Shown: positions 1 to 10,270, counted from the first letter of the stretch. The stretch: DNA of 64,000 bases from Parasphingorhabdus cellanae (GCF_017498565.1 NZ_CP071794.1:434001-498000), one strand, 5' to 3'. The notes: generated by a model from the sequence alone, not told the origin. Made by a program: numbers and translations.

Positions 1-217
1 TATCCTCTTCCATCTCTGTCGCTTCGGGCAGTTTGTCAAAGTCTTCGGCAGCAATGATCACATGGCATGTCGAACAGGCCATCTGCCCTTCGCATGTCCC
101 TTCGAGAGGTTGATCGTGAATCTGTGCAACGGTCAGCAGGTCATCGCCGTCGGATGCTTTTGCCGTCACCATTTGATCGCCATCGGCGCTGATAAAATTC
201 ACCTGTATGTCACTCAT
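1..217 (-). CDS. [2Fe-2S] ferredoxin, adrenodoxin type (3' end cut by window edge)
   Basis: Partial gene running off the left edge; about 72 residues are visible from an ATG at 217. The translated part shows the adrenodoxin-type cluster spacing C-x5-C-x2-C (Cys42, Cys48, Cys51) after a beta-grasp start; the fourth cysteine would lie beyond the window. Such ferredoxins pass electrons in Fe-S cluster assembly or to cytochrome P450s. Its ATG overlaps the stop of the upstream cysteine desulfurase (ATGA), so the two are almost certainly translated together. I infer a role in Fe-S assembly from that coupling. Confidence 0.85.
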   Translation of the reverse strand, partial: MSDIQVNFISADGDQMVTAKASDGDDLLTVAQIHDQPLEGTCEGQMACSTCHVIIAAEDFDKLPEATEMEED

Positions 218-1329
218 GCAAGCTGTACCTCGACCGCTGTGTTGATAATTTGCGATGCTCTTTCAATATCATCCAGGCTGTTATAACGACCGAACCCCAA
301 CCGAATGGAGGATTTAATTTCGGTTGGCTCAAGGCCAAGCGCCCCCAAGACATGACTTGGTCTGCCCGATCCGCTGGCACATGCTGATCCGGCAGAGAAA
401 GCAACACCGCGCACATCCGACATTAAACGCGCTACGTCTAAGCCATCGCGGCGAATATTCAGATTGCCCATGTAGCGTTGGTCGGTAGAGCCATTGATCG
501 TCCAGTCTGCAAAATAGTTGAGCGCTCTATCCGCTAGTGTCTGAATATGGGCTGCATCAGAATCATGACATTCCAAGCCAAGCACTGCTGCCTGTCCGAA
601 ACCCGCGCATAAGGCGGGTGACAAGGTGCCAGACCTTATACCCTGCTCTTGTCCGCCACCATGGATTATCGGCGGCGGGTCAATACCGTCGCGAATCCAC
701 AAGGCGCCGATGCCCTTGGGTCCATATATTTTATGCGCCGATATCGCGGCCATATCGATATTGTCCGGGATATCGACCCGACCATAGCCCTGCACGACAT
801 CGCAAAGCATCAGCGCGCCTTTAGCATGCGCGAGCTCTGCAATCGCTTCGACCGGCTGAATGACGCCAATTTCATTATTGACCAACATTGCCGCTACCAG
901 CGCGGTTTTGTCGTCAATCGACATGCTCAATTGCTCCAGTGACACAATACCATCGCTACCAACCGGATGCCGTTCGACTATGAAGCCATGCGCTTCATGC
1001 GATAGCGCAGTATCGCGAACGGCAGCATGTTCGCTGTCGAGAACGATAATCTTGTTGCGCCCCTGCGCCTTCATGGCTTGGACAGCACCGAAACCCAGGT
1101 TAATCGCCTCCGTCGCACTGCCGGTGAACAGCACGCTTCCGCCTTTCGGCAAAAGACTAGCGACCTGTTCTCGAGCAACTTCAACGACGGCGGCGGCTTT
1201 GCGGCCCATCACATGAGCACTATGCGGATTGCCAAAATTGTCGCGCAGCCAGGGAACCATGGCGTCAAACACTTCCGGTGCGAGCGGTGTTGTCGCTTGA
1301 TTATCGAGGTATATCAAATCCTTGGCCAT
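214..1329 (-). CDS. cysteine desulfurase (second of a tandem pair)
   Basis: PLP-dependent NifS/IscS-family enzyme of 371 residues that takes sulfur from L-cysteine as a persulfide. The PLP lysine is in the SAHK motif (Lys200) and the sulfur-accepting cysteine lies in SAGSACASG (Cys317). A longer reading from 1386 is possible, but it would overlap the upstream gene by about 50 bases. The ATG at 1329 gives the family's usual N-terminus (AKDLIYLDNQATTP) four bases after the upstream stop. The gene is followed with ATGA overlap by a [2Fe-2S] ferredoxin, which suggests a dedicated Fe-S or sulfur-transfer unit. Confidence 0.9.
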   Translation of the reverse strand: MAKDLIYLDNQATTPLAPEVFDAMVPWLRDNFGNPHSAHVMGRKAAAVVEVAREQVASLLPKGGSVLFTGSATEAINLGFGAVQAMKAQGRNKIIVLDSEHAAVRDTALSHEAHGFIVERHPVGSDGIVSLEQLSMSIDDKTALVAAMLVNNEIGVIQPVEAIAELAHAKGALMLCDVVQGYGRVDIPDNIDMAAISAHKIYGPKGIGALWIRDGIDPPPIIHGGGQEQGIRSGTLSPALCAGFGQAAVLGLECHDSDAAHIQTLADRALNYFADWTINGSTDQRYMGNLNIRRDGLDVARLMSDVRGVAFSAGSACASGSGRPSHVLGALGLEPTEIKSSIRLGFGRYNSLDDIERASQIINTAVEVQLA

Positions 1330-1333
1330 CGGG

Positions 1334-2407
1334 TCAGCCCTTACGCGAAGCGCTGAAAATAGATTTCCATTGCTCAATAAAATCATAAATCTGCGCGCGT
1401 GTGGTATCCCGGCCTATGCTCACCCGGATAACCTCCCGTGCCGTTGCTTCGTCAACGCCCATCGCTTCCAGAACATGGCTGGGTTTCAACGTACCAGACG
1501 AACAGGCGCTGCCGGCTGATACTGAAAAACCGGCCATATCAAATTTGATAAGCTGCGTATTCGCGGCAACACCAGGCATGTGATAGCTGCCGATGGTTGC
1601 GATACGCGGCGCATTTTCTGCAATGATAGCACCGCCTTCGGTTTTGATGGCATTGTCGAGATGAGCCCGTAGTTCCGTGGCCCGCCCTGCCCAATTGGCC
1701 GGGGCTTCCAAAGCGGCGACCATTGCCATGATGTAAGGCAGGTTCTGGGTACCGGAGCGATAGCCCTGTTCCTGCCCGCCATGCGCATGCAGCAGGTTCA
1801 GATCCTTGATCAGCAGGGCACCAACGCCCGGCGGCCCGCCGAATTTATGGCCTGCAATGACAATCATGTCGGCATCAGGAAGCGGCATTTTCCCTGCAGA
1901 CTGCGAACAATCTGCCATTAAAATCGCGCCGCGATCGCGCGCCACTTTGGCCAGCGCCTCCATATCCTGCATGACGCCAGTTTCGTTATTGACCGATTGC
2001 ACGACCACCAAGGCCGACTCTTTTTCGCTTTTCAGCATATGGTTCAACCGCATCGGCACGACCAAACCGTTTAGATCGACCGGTATGGCCGCCGCGCCTT
2101 CGGAAAAACGCAAGACGACATCATGCTCAATCGGTGAAACATACTGCCGCGCCGGTTTGGTTTGTTTGAGCGCCATGGCAATGGCTTCGCTGGCACCGCT
2201 GGTGAATATCACCTCTCCGTCCCAGTCCAACGCGGACTTCAATCGTTTCCGCGCATTTTCGAGCGTTGACCCGGCAGCACGTCCATCCGCATGCGGAGAC
2301 GATGGATTGGCCCAATGTGCAAATCCATCCAAACAGGCTTGCTGCGCGACATCTAACATGGGCGTAGTCGCGGCATAGTCCAGATAGATGCGTTTCTGTT
2401 CAGGCAT
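1334..2407 (-). CDS. cysteine desulfurase (first of a tandem pair)
   Basis: A 357-residue NifS/IscS-like enzyme starting MPEQKRIYLDYAATTP. PLP lysine is Lys188 (IAGHK) and the active-site cysteine is Cys302 in SAGSACSSG. It is clearly paralogous to the downstream gene, and both retain all catalytic features I can recognise. The ATG at 2407 is preferred over an upstream ATG at 2461 because it fits the family start. It is first in a minus-strand operon with the second desulfurase and the ferredoxin, and divergent from an alpha/beta hydrolase across about 146 bases, where the promoters should lie. Which copy serves general Fe-S assembly cannot be told from sequence. Confidence 0.9.
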   Translation of the reverse strand: MPEQKRIYLDYAATTPMLDVAQQACLDGFAHWANPSSPHADGRAAGSTLENARKRLKSALDWDGEVIFTSGASEAIAMALKQTKPARQYVSPIEHDVVLRFSEGAAAIPVDLNGLVVPMRLNHMLKSEKESALVVVQSVNNETGVMQDMEALAKVARDRGAILMADCSQSAGKMPLPDADMIVIAGHKFGGPPGVGALLIKDLNLLHAHGGQEQGYRSGTQNLPYIMAMVAALEAPANWAGRATELRAHLDNAIKTEGGAIIAENAPRIATIGSYHMPGVAANTQLIKFDMAGFSVSAGSACSSGTLKPSHVLEAMGVDEATAREVIRVSIGRDTTRAQIYDFIEQWKSIFSASRKG

Positions 2408-2553
2408 TTTAGGTATCAAAACCCTTTGACAATTGCGGGATATAGTTGCGGAATATTTCACTCTCTCTATATAGGCGCTTCATTTAGCGCAAAAGCTAAT
2501 CTGCCTTTTGACGCCATTCAAATCGTAATCTTGACCATAGAATTGAAAAAGCC

Positions 2554-3210
2554 ATGCCTGACGTAATTTTTACCGGACCCGAAGGACGCCTGGAAGGCCG
2601 TTTCAGCCCAGGACCGCGTGACCGTGCCCCCGTGGCGATGATCCTTCATCCGCACCCGCAAGCAGGCGGCACGATGAATGATCGTATCACACAAGCGATG
2701 TACAAAACATTTGTGAATCGCGGTTTTGCAACGCTGCGGTTTAATTTTCGCGGCGTTGGCCGGTCGCAGGGCGCGTTTGACAATGGTATTGGTGAGCTGT
2801 CTGATGCCGCTTCCGCGCTCGATTGGGTCCAGAGCATCCACCCCGAAGCCCAGACAACCTGGATTGCAGGCTATAGCTTCGGTGCCTGGATCGGCATGCA
2901 GCTTTTGATGCGCCGTCCTGAAGTGCGGGGATTTATCTCCGTATCTCCGCCAGCCAATATGTATGATTTCAACTTCCTCGCTCCCTGCCCGTCATCCGGG
3001 ATTATCATCCAGGGTGTGAATGATGAAGTTGTGACACCAAGCGCTGTTCAGAAGCTGGTCGACAAATTGCGGACGCAGAAACATATCACCATCCACCATG
3101 ATGAAATTCCGCGTGCGAACCATTTCTATGAAAATGAAATGGAGCTACTAATGGGTTCGGTCGACAATTATCTCGACATGCGTCTCGCTCCGGATTCGCC
3201 GATCAAATAA
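2554..3210 (+). CDS. alpha/beta hydrolase
   Basis: Cytosolic alpha/beta-fold hydrolase of 218 residues. The oxyanion/strand motif HPHPQAGGTMND lies near residues 32-43, the nucleophile elbow GYSFGA puts the catalytic serine at 108, and a C-terminal His follows in RANHFYE. Length and motifs match the COG2945-like family of small predicted hydrolases; no signal peptide is seen. The substrate is unknown. In many alphaproteobacteria a gene of this kind sits beside suf/isc sulfur-mobilising genes, and here it is divergent from the tandem desulfurases, but a functional link is only inferred. Confidence 0.85.
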   Translation: MPDVIFTGPEGRLEGRFSPGPRDRAPVAMILHPHPQAGGTMNDRITQAMYKTFVNRGFATLRFNFRGVGRSQGAFDNGIGELSDAASALDWVQSIHPEAQTTWIAGYSFGAWIGMQLLMRRPEVRGFISVSPPANMYDFNFLAPCPSSGIIIQGVNDEVVTPSAVQKLVDKLRTQKHITIHHDEIPRANHFYENEMELLMGSVDNYLDMRLAPDSPIK

Positions 3211-3214
3211 GTTT

Positions 3215-3427
3215 TTAATTGGGTTGGTCGGGAAAAGCATTTCCTGTTTCTTTTGAGGAATCAGCGGTTGGTATTGTCCAAATGCCAACATTGGCAAACA
3301 TGACCGCTGATGCGATCAGCATCAGGATTCCCTGCTTTTTGTTCTTTCCAGTTCGGATCAAATAAACCCCGCCTGCGAGCAAACCTGCGCCAGACAGCAT
3401 TAATATCGACAAAACCCAATCAGCCAT
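3215..3427 (-). CDS. small two-helix membrane protein, unknown
   Basis: A 70-residue protein with two hydrophobic stretches (about residues 4-24 and 34-53) separated by the basic turn RTGKNKKQ, followed by a polar tail. This is the layout of a small inner-membrane hairpin. I do not recognise the family. It is convergent with the alpha/beta hydrolase, ending five bases past that gene. Codon use looks like its neighbours and the ATG is preceded by a purine-rich stretch (GGGGAAGGAG on the minus strand), a good ribosome binding site, so I believe it is expressed. Confidence 0.6.
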   Translation of the reverse strand: MADWVLSILMLSGAGLLAGGVYLIRTGKNKKQGILMLIASAVMFANVGIWTIPTADSSKETGNAFPDQPN

Positions 3428-3600
3428 TGATGCGCTCCTTCCCCGGAATCATGCCGATATATTGAAATGATATCCAGCTTTGATCGCATTTGGTTCATAT
3501 TGGACCATTATCACATGGCTCGCCAATTATGCTATGGACATATCCGATATAGAACATAAAAAGAACATTATAGCTTTTCGGGGGCACAAGGCGTAAACTG

Positions 3601-4356
3601 ATGATGCAAGACAATCCGCCTTTGTTGATCATGGTTCCGTTGTCAGATTCATTCCGACTGCCTGATTTGACGCTACCGGATGACGTTGCGAATAGAGTAA
3701 TACTCAACCGCTCGAAATATCCCGATCTGAAGAGTATTGAAGCGGTCGTTGGAGGCATGAGTTTCCATCTAACTCATCATTTGGCGCAGGATAATTTTCA
3801 GCATTTTTCTGCTGATAAGCTGAACCATATCTTCTGTATTGCGCCTGAAAGTCCAATGTCCGCTATCGGAATAACGCTCAGCGAGCATATCGCAAACGCA
3901 AAGCATGACAGCACCATCAATCGGACATTCCTAGAGTTAGCGCGAATTATAGGTAAAGCGCTCAACGCCACCAGTGTTATATGGCAGCCTGCCAAACTGC
4001 ACATCGGCTTTGAATATTTTGCCGAGGCCAGCCAGCAATATATAACGGGTGGTCCATTTCCTGTATTGATCCAAATTGCAATTTCGGAAAGTTCGGATGG
4101 CAAATTCCAGACGTTTGGACTGTCCTATTTCAGCGAGCAGGAAATAAGGCTTAGCGCACCTACAGACTATCCCGCTAACCAGGTAATAAAGCGACTGGTC
4201 CGAATTGCCCATGATATAGCAACGAATGGCAGAATTGATACAGCAACAGAGGCGCAGGGATTTGTCCCGGGAGAGACGCTATCTCTAAGCCCCAGTGCAG
4301 ACCTCAGCATAGTCGATATTGCAATTGCCGCGGGCCCGTCGCGACAATTGCTTTAA
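3601..4356 (+). CDS. hypothetical protein, possibly DUF4261-like
   Basis: A 251-residue soluble protein without signal peptide or membrane segments. Two ATGs lie in tandem at 3601 and 3604. The middle and end (a segment reading FGLSYFSEQEIRL, then a polar segment with PGETLSL near the C-terminus) vaguely recall the DUF4261 pattern of a 'GL..fG..ElEi' strand followed by a conserved acidic or threonine-rich end. The resemblance is weak and from memory. It is monocistronic and convergent with pckA, 14 bases away. No function can be assigned. Confidence 0.55.
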   Translation: MMQDNPPLLIMVPLSDSFRLPDLTLPDDVANRVILNRSKYPDLKSIEAVVGGMSFHLTHHLAQDNFQHFSADKLNHIFCIAPESPMSAIGITLSEHIANAKHDSTINRTFLELARIIGKALNATSVIWQPAKLHIGFEYFAEASQQYITGGPFPVLIQIAISESSDGKFQTFGLSYFSEQEIRLSAPTDYPANQVIKRLVRIAHDIATNGRIDTATEAQGFVPGETLSLSPSADLSIVDIAIAAGPSRQLL

Positions 4357-4370
4357 CATCAGGTTTTGGC

Positions 4371-5966
4371 TCAAGCTGCGGTTGGCGCAGCTTCCCGGAC
4401 GTTCTGATCGACATGCTCGGCAAATTGCTCAAAATTGTCGATGAACAGTTTAACCAGCTTCTGGGCTGTCGCATCATAGGCTGCGCCATCTGACCAGGTT
4501 GAACGCGGATCAAGGATCGCACTATCAACGCCTGGTACCGAAACCGGCACCTCAAAGCCGAAATTTTCATCCATACGGAATTCGCCATCGTTGAGACTGC
4601 CGTCAAGCGCTGCATTCAGCAAAGCACGGGTTGCCTTGATCGGCATGCGGTTGCCTTCGCCATATTTACCGCCGGTCCAACCGGTGTTCACAAGCCAGCA
4701 ACGGACGCCGCCCTTGGCGATACGCTCTTTCAGCAGGTTACCGTAAACAGACGGATGGCGCGGCATGAAAGGAGCGCCGAAACATGTTGAGAAAGTCGCT
4801 TCCGGTTCCGTCACACCAATTTCTGTGCCCGCCACTTTGGCTGTGTAGCCAGACAGGAAGTGATACATGGCTTGCTCTGGTGTCAACCGAGAGATCGGAG
4901 GCAATACCCCGAAAGCATCGGCCGTAAGCATGATGATGTTCTTGGGAACCGGCCCCATATTTTTTTCCGAAGTGTTGGGGATATAATCAATCGGATAAGC
5001 ACCGCGGGTATTTTCCGCTTTGCTATTATCATCAAAATCCAGTTCCCGCGTTTCCGGGTCCATCACCACATTTTCCAGCACCGTACCAAAACGCCGTGTG
5101 GTCGCGTATATTTCCGGCTCCGCTTCTTCCGACAAGCGGATCATCTTTGCGTAACAACCGCCTTCGAAGTTGAACACAGCCGTATCAGACCAACCATGTT
5201 CATCATCGCCAATCAAAGTACGGCTAGCATCAGCAGACAAGGTTGTTTTCCCAGTTCCAGACAAACCAAAGAAAATCGCCGTGTCACCTTCTGGCCCCAT
5301 ATTTGCCGAACAATGCATCGGCATCACCGAATCAAGTGGCAGCAGATAGTTAAGTAATCCGAACACTGACTTTTTCATTTCGCCCGCGTAAGCTGTGCCG
5401 CCGATCAAAATCAGCTTCTCGGTCAGGTTTACCGCGATGACGGTTTCGCTACGGGTGCCGTGACGCTCTGGATCGGCCTTAAAGCTTGGCAAATCGATGA
5501 TCGTATATTCTGGATCGAACGCAGCCAACTCTTCGCCGGTCGGGCGGACCAGCATGGTCCGGATGAACAGGTTATGCCATGCCAGTTCATTGATGACGCG
5601 AACATTCACACGATGCTCCGGCTGCGAACCGCCAAATAGATCCTGTACAAACAACGTCTCTTTATCAGCGACTGCTTTCAGGAAATCTGCTTTCAGCGCC
5701 GCAAAATGTTCTGGCGTCATACCAACATTGGTTTTGCCCCACCAAACGCTGTCTTCTGTCTCACCATCGCGAACGATAAATTTATCATTGGCAGAACGAC
5801 CAGTATGCTTTCCGGTTTCGACAACCAGTGGGCCATCTTTTGCGAGATGCCCCTCGCCGCGAGATATAGCCGCCTCAACCAACGCGGGCGCGCCCAGGTT
5901 CCAGTGCTGCTCTGCCGCTGTGGCAAAACCTTGATCATTTAATGTGGTGGATGAAACTTGTGACAC
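4371..5966 (-). CDS. pckA: phosphoenolpyruvate carboxykinase (ATP)
   Basis: A 531-residue ATP-dependent PEP carboxykinase, converting oxaloacetate plus ATP to phosphoenolpyruvate, the first committed step of gluconeogenesis. The kinase P-loop GLSGTGKT is at 234-241, followed by the metal-binding segment LIGDDEHGW near 251-259; the substrate region [11 protein letters not shown] is at 190-200. The length is normal. It is transcribed away from chvI, the response-regulator gene of a two-component system that in other alphaproteobacteria is known to neighbour pckA. The shared 260-base intergenic region should contain both promoters. Confidence 0.97.
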   Translation of the reverse strand: MSQVSSTTLNDQGFATAAEQHWNLGAPALVEAAISRGEGHLAKDGPLVVETGKHTGRSANDKFIVRDGETEDSVWWGKTNVGMTPEHFAALKADFLKAVADKETLFVQDLFGGSQPEHRVNVRVINELAWHNLFIRTMLVRPTGEELAAFDPEYTIIDLPSFKADPERHGTRSETVIAVNLTEKLILIGGTAYAGEMKKSVFGLLNYLLPLDSVMPMHCSANMGPEGDTAIFFGLSGTGKTTLSADASRTLIGDDEHGWSDTAVFNFEGGCYAKMIRLSEEAEPEIYATTRRFGTVLENVVMDPETRELDFDDNSKAENTRGAYPIDYIPNTSEKNMGPVPKNIIMLTADAFGVLPPISRLTPEQAMYHFLSGYTAKVAGTEIGVTEPEATFSTCFGAPFMPRHPSVYGNLLKERIAKGGVRCWLVNTGWTGGKYGEGNRMPIKATRALLNAALDGSLNDGEFRMDENFGFEVPVSVPGVDSAILDPRSTWSDGAAYDATAQKLVKLFIDNFEQFAEHVDQNVREAAPTAA

Positions 5967-6226
5967 GAATATTCCCCTAGGCTTGAATTAGGAATGGATG
6001 ATTGCCGGACTTGGCAAGTTTGAGGTGCGCTTAACTCACCAAAACGAGTCGGTCAAATTGCCAGATTGGCTAGTGAAACTGCGTGTTTCGTTATGGGAAA
6101 AATGACAACGATGGTCATTTACACAGCATCGAAGTTCGCCCACATGCGTCCTTGTGCCAGCGCCATGGTTCAATTAGTCCATTTAGAAGTTGAACTTTAC
6201 AAATGATAACGGAATAGACCCATTTC

Positions 6227-6931
6227 ATGGCTGCAAATATTGCCCTTGTTGATGATGACCGGAACATCTTAACCTCCGTATCCATTGCGATGCAGGCCGA
6301 AGGCTTTGTAACGCGTGTATATTCTGACAGCGAGGCTGCCCTGCAGGCGATACTCGACAACCCCCCTGACCTTGGCATTTTCGATATTAAAATGCCTAAA
6401 ATGGACGGGTTGGAGTTGCTGCGCCGCGTGCGAGAGAAGAGCAATTTGCCGGTGATTTTCCTGACCTCTAAAGACGAAGAACTGGATGAGGCGCTCGGTT
6501 TAGCGATGGGCGCAGATGATTATATCAAGAAACCCTTTTCACAGCGGCTTTTGATTGCCCGTGTCAAATCGATTTTGCGCCGGGCTGAACTGGTCAAATT
6601 ATCCGATGAAGGGGCCGAAACCGAAGGACTGGAGCCACTGGTGCGCGGTGGTTTGGAAATGGATCCCGCTCGGCATCTCGTCAAATGGAATGGCGACAAT
6701 GTGACGCTCACCGTGACCGAATTCATGATCCTGGAAACCCTTGCGAACCGCCCTGGCGTGGTAAAGAGCCGCAATCAGTTGATGGATGCTGCCTATCAGG
6801 ACGACGTCTATGTCGATGACCGGACTATCGACAGCCATATAAAACGTCTGCGCCGCAAATTTCGCGAAGTCGATTCGGATTTTGACGCGATTGATACGCT
6901 CTATGGAGCCGGTTATCGCTACAACGAATAA
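6227..6931 (+). CDS. chvI: OmpR-family response regulator ChvI
   Basis: A 234-residue response regulator. The N-terminal receiver has the acidic pocket Asp9-Asp11, phospho-acceptor Asp53 (IFDIKMP) and the lysine of IKKPF near 105. A C-terminal winged-helix DNA-binding domain ends [19 protein letters not shown] and GAGYRYNE. Together with position next to pckA and upstream of the sensor kinase and PTS genes, this identifies ChvI (BatR/ExoS-partner type), a regulator of envelope, acid and carbon responses in alphaproteobacteria. The gene starts an operon of at least six genes on the plus strand. The sensor kinase gene overlaps its end. Confidence 0.93.
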   Translation: MAANIALVDDDRNILTSVSIAMQAEGFVTRVYSDSEAALQAILDNPPDLGIFDIKMPKMDGLELLRRVREKSNLPVIFLTSKDEELDEALGLAMGADDYIKKPFSQRLLIARVKSILRRAELVKLSDEGAETEGLEPLVRGGLEMDPARHLVKWNGDNVTLTVTEFMILETLANRPGVVKSRNQLMDAAYQDDVYVDDRTIDSHIKRLRRKFREVDSDFDAIDTLYGAGYRYNE

Positions 6932-8492
6932 ACCTGCGAATAGCATCGACGATCCCGAGCTATCATTGCGATGGTCGGCACGCCTGTCGCTGACCACGCG
7001 TATATTGGCGGTCAATATTCTGGCGATAGCGTTATTAGCAGGCAGCTTGTTTTATCTCGACAATTACCGTGATGAACTCACTCACGAACGGCTGAGTCAG
7101 GCCCGGCTCCAGACACAGATTATCAGCGATGCTCTTAATCTTCAAACGCCTGAAAACCGGGAAGATCTGATTGTGAGTTTTGCTGCTGATTTAAAAAGCA
7201 GGTTACGGCTTTACGACAAAGATGGCAGGAAAATTGTCGACAGCTTCGATCTCGCTGAACCCACTTATGAACTGCGGGATCCGCAAGAGCAGCCCTGGCA
7301 GAAAGATGTTGCCCGAACGCTGGATCAGTCAATAGAATTTATAGTTATCAGCGAACCGATTACTGCATTCTCGGAACCCAAAAATGACAAGGTTTCGGCC
7401 TGGCCGGAGCTGAAATTGCTTTCAGTCGATCAAAAATCCAACAGCGCCGTGCGCTATGCACCCGATCGCACACCTGTGATCATCGCAGCTTCCTATATCC
7501 CGAGCAGCGAACATGTTCTCCTGCTCACCAGCAACGCGCGAGATATTACCCGGATTGTAAGGGCCGAACGGTCAAATGTAGTCCTGGTTATCTTTCTTAC
7601 TGCCCTGGTCTCCATTCTGCTGTCGCTATTTTTGGCCCGAACAATTGTCCGCCCGATCAGGAAACTCGCCCGCGCTGCTGTTCGCGTGCGCTTGGGACGA
7701 GCCCCCGAAATCGCGATCCCCAGGATGCCGGGCAGACGCGACGAGATCGGTCAGCTTGCGCGCGCGTTGGCCGACATGAGCGGTGCCCTGCGCTATCGGA
7801 TTGATGCAACAGAGGCGTTTGCCGCCGATGTCAGTCATGAAATTAAAAACCCTTTGGCATCACTACGCTCCGCTCTGGAAGGCCTTGACCGTGTTGATGA
7901 CCCTGACTTGCGGCGACAACTGATCGACGTCGCCAACGACGACGTCCGCCGGATTGATAGGCTGATCAACGATATTTCCGAAGCATCTCGCGTTGATGCA
8001 GAGCTGGCGCGAACGAAATTTGAGAAAGTCGATGTCGGCAAGATGCTTGACCAATTGCTTGCCGCCCGAGAACAACGCGACACCAACGAAAGCGTCAAAA
8101 TTGCATTTGCCCGGCCAGGCCGCGGCGTCGCTACGATAATGGGCGATGGCGATCGACTAGAGCGGGTTTTCAGCAATATCCTCGACAATGCTGTTTCGTT
8201 TTCTCCAAAAGACGGCTTGATCGAAATTCTTGCAACACCGGATGCCGACGAAGTGGTCATTCAAGTCTCTGACCAAGGGCCAGGCATTGCCAAGGAACAA
8301 CGCCAGAATATTTTCAAGCGCTTCCTTTCCGATCGCCCTGCTGAAGAGGCATTTGGCAAACATAGCGGACTGGGCCTGGCCATCGCCAAAACGATTGTCG
8401 AAGGGCATGAAGGCATTGTCAAAGTCATTGACCGACCGGACGGCCAGCAAGGAGCTTGCTTTGAAATTCGCCTACCCAAGGCGACGGGATAA
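6903..8492 (+). CDS. chvG: sensor histidine kinase ChvG
   Basis: Inner-membrane sensor kinase of about 529 residues, partner of ChvI. It has a first transmembrane helix near residue 35-55, a periplasmic domain, a second helix about 222-245, a HAMP linker, a dimerisation domain with the phospho-accepting His312 in [10 protein letters not shown], and ATP-binding N, G1 and G2 boxes ([21 protein letters not shown]). The ATG at 6903 gives a 29-base overlap with chvI. A longer reading from 6882 is possible, and a TTG at 6966 cannot be excluded. No separate promoter is visible. Confidence 0.93.
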   Translation: MEPVIATTNKPANSIDDPELSLRWSARLSLTTRILAVNILAIALLAGSLFYLDNYRDELTHERLSQARLQTQIISDALNLQTPENREDLIVSFAADLKSRLRLYDKDGRKIVDSFDLAEPTYELRDPQEQPWQKDVARTLDQSIEFIVISEPITAFSEPKNDKVSAWPELKLLSVDQKSNSAVRYAPDRTPVIIAASYIPSSEHVLLLTSNARDITRIVRAERSNVVLVIFLTALVSILLSLFLARTIVRPIRKLARAAVRVRLGRAPEIAIPRMPGRRDEIGQLARALADMSGALRYRIDATEAFAADVSHEIKNPLASLRSALEGLDRVDDPDLRRQLIDVANDDVRRIDRLINDISEASRVDAELARTKFEKVDVGKMLDQLLAAREQRDTNESVKIAFARPGRGVATIMGDGDRLERVFSNILDNAVSFSPKDGLIEILATPDADEVVIQVSDQGPGIAKEQRQNIFKRFLSDRPAEEAFGKHSGLGLAIAKTIVEGHEGIVKVIDRPDGQQGACFEIRLPKATG

Positions 8493-8493
8493 C

Positions 8494-8928
8494 GTGACTG
8501 TGGAAACCCGCCATGCCAGCTGCGTCGCGCTATATGGCGCCGGTGTGATGATCGCGGGTGCATCCGGATCAGGGAAATCGGACCTTGCTCTACGTTTACT
8601 TGACCGGGGAGCAGCTCTGATCAGTGACGACTATGTTGAACTTCACAATGATGATAACCAGATATTGCTGACCGCTCCGGCCAAAATAGCGGGAAAGATC
8701 GAAATCCGGTCACTGGGTATTTTTGACTATGCCCATGTCTCGAACATTCCGCTAAGGCTGCATGTGCGTCTAAAATCAGAACCCGAGCGCTTTCCGCTGG
8801 ATAGCCAAACAGAGACAATTATGACCATGGCCATTCCAACAATCACAATAAATCCTGCCGAAGCCAGCGCGCCAATAAAGGTCGAAATGGCGCTTAAGCA
8901 GCTTTTGCAGGGGCCGCAAAGTGTATGA
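8494..8928 (+). CDS. hprK: HPr kinase/phosphorylase, short alphaproteobacterial form
   Basis: About 144 residues from a GTG at 8494 (one base after the chvG stop; a GTG at 8500 is the alternative). Walker A GASGSGKS is at 22-29, followed by the ISDDY segment characteristic of HprK. It covers only the C-terminal catalytic domain of the Bacillus enzyme, the normal state in alphaproteobacteria. It phosphorylates HPr on its regulatory serine. The substrate HPr is encoded three genes downstream and keeps a matching serine. Its TGA overlaps the ATG of rapZ. Confidence 0.92.
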   Translation: MTVETRHASCVALYGAGVMIAGASGSGKSDLALRLLDRGAALISDDYVELHNDDNQILLTAPAKIAGKIEIRSLGIFDYAHVSNIPLRLHVRLKSEPERFPLDSQTETIMTMAIPTITINPAEASAPIKVEMALKQLLQGPQSV

Positions 8929-9860
8929 ATGTGAGCAATAGCAAACATGTTTTGTTGATCACCGGTCTTTCTGGCGCCGGAAAAACTACTGCGTTGAAGA
9001 CGTTGGAGGATATTGGCTGGGAAACCGTCGATAATTTCCCTATCCGGCTGGTCGAAGGCCTGCTCAATACCCCGCCCTCAAGTTCGCGCGGAGACGGCGA
9101 CCCACCATTGGCACTGGGCTTTGATAGCCGAACACGGGGATTTGAGCCGGATAAGTTGATCAATCGCATCAAGAAATTGCAGGCAAACAAGAATTATCAC
9201 ATTTCCACACTATATCTTGATTGCGGTGGCGGTGAACTGGAACGCCGTTATGGCGAGACGCGGCGGCGTCATCCCTTGGCGCTGGATCGTCCTGCAAAAG
9301 ATGGCATTGCATTAGAACGCAGCCAGTTTGAACCTTTTCGTCGATGGGCCGATCATGTGATTGATACCAGCAGCCTGTCCGCCAGCGATCTGCAAGGCCA
9401 GATTCGCGAAGAATTCAGCCTTCAGGATACCGATATCACCACTGTGACGATTACCAGTTTTGGGTTTTCGCGCGGGCTTCCCAATAATATTGATCTGCTC
9501 TTCGATGTACGCTTTCTATCGAATCCGTTTTGGGATGCCAATTTAAAGCTTCTGACCGGGTTAGATGAGCCGGTCGCGGAATATATATCCAAAGACCCAG
9601 CTTACGCAGAAGCACTGCAGAAATTCGACGATATGATCAGTTTCCTGCTGCCCAAATATATCAAGGCGGGGAAGGCCTATGTGAATATCGGTATCGGTTG
9701 TACCGGTGGGCGTCACAGATCGGTACATGTTGCTGAGGTGCTGAGCAAAAGCTTGCATGACCAAGGATTTTCGCCCACTGTCCTGCATCGCAATCTGGCG
9801 TCGCGCCCAATGGAAGCGCTGGAAACCATGCAGGATCTGAACGGGAATAAGGGTATTTAA
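8925..9860 (+). CDS. rapZ: RNase adapter/nucleotide-binding protein RapZ
   Basis: A 311-residue P-loop protein (GLSGAGKT at 14-21, then TVDNFP) with the hallmark C-terminal motif GIGCTGGRHRSVHVAE. In enterobacteria RapZ senses glucosamine-6-phosphate and guides RNase E to the GlmZ RNA. In alphaproteobacteria its RNA partner is unknown. It overlaps hprK by four bases (ATGA) and precedes the EIIA gene. The residues after the P-loop include a polar insert (SSSRGDGDPP) of the kind that varies between species. Confidence 0.93.
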   Translation: MNVSNSKHVLLITGLSGAGKTTALKTLEDIGWETVDNFPIRLVEGLLNTPPSSSRGDGDPPLALGFDSRTRGFEPDKLINRIKKLQANKNYHISTLYLDCGGGELERRYGETRRRHPLALDRPAKDGIALERSQFEPFRRWADHVIDTSSLSASDLQGQIREEFSLQDTDITTVTITSFGFSRGLPNNIDLLFDVRFLSNPFWDANLKLLTGLDEPVAEYISKDPAYAEALQKFDDMISFLLPKYIKAGKAYVNIGIGCTGGRHRSVHVAEVLSKSLHDQGFSPTVLHRNLASRPMEALETMQDLNGNKGI

Positions 9861-9865
9861 TCGCA

Positions 9866-10270
9866 ATGATCGGTTTGGTTCTTGTTACCCATGGTCGGTT
9901 GGCCGTCGAGTTTATAACGGCAATGGAGCATGTTGTTGGTCCGCAAAAAGCGATATTGTCGGTTTGCATTGGCCCGCATGATGACATGGAGCAAAGGCGT
10001 CAGGAAATCGCCGAATCCATCGACAAGGTTCAGAGCGGCAAAGGCGTCATAGTCCTGACCGACCTATTTGGCGGCACACCTTCCAATCTAGCCATTTCCT
10101 TGATGGAAAAAGGCAAAGTTGAAGTCATTGCAGGGGTGAATTTACCCATGCTTATCCGTCTGGACGGCGCGCGCAAATGCATGGATGTCGCTGATGCCGT
10201 TACAGCCGCTAAAGAAGCCGGCCAAAAATATATCAGCGTCGCGTCGGAAATATTGGGAAGTGATGCGTGA
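9866..10270 (+). CDS. PTS EIIA component, mannose family
   Basis: A 134-residue soluble EIIA of the mannose (ManX) fold. The phospho-accepting His9 is in LVTHGRLA, and DLFGGTPSNLA follows at about 65-75. No EIIB, EIIC or EIID genes are present, so in this context it is probably a regulatory phosphoryl acceptor, as found in other alphaproteobacteria where such EIIA proteins modulate ChvG or other partners. It lies five bases after rapZ and its stop overlaps the GTG start of the HPr gene. Enzyme I is not in the window. Confidence 0.92.
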   Translation: MIGLVLVTHGRLAVEFITAMEHVVGPQKAILSVCIGPHDDMEQRRQEIAESIDKVQSGKGVIVLTDLFGGTPSNLAISLMEKGKVEVIAGVNLPMLIRLDGARKCMDVADAVTAAKEAGQKYISVASEILGSDA

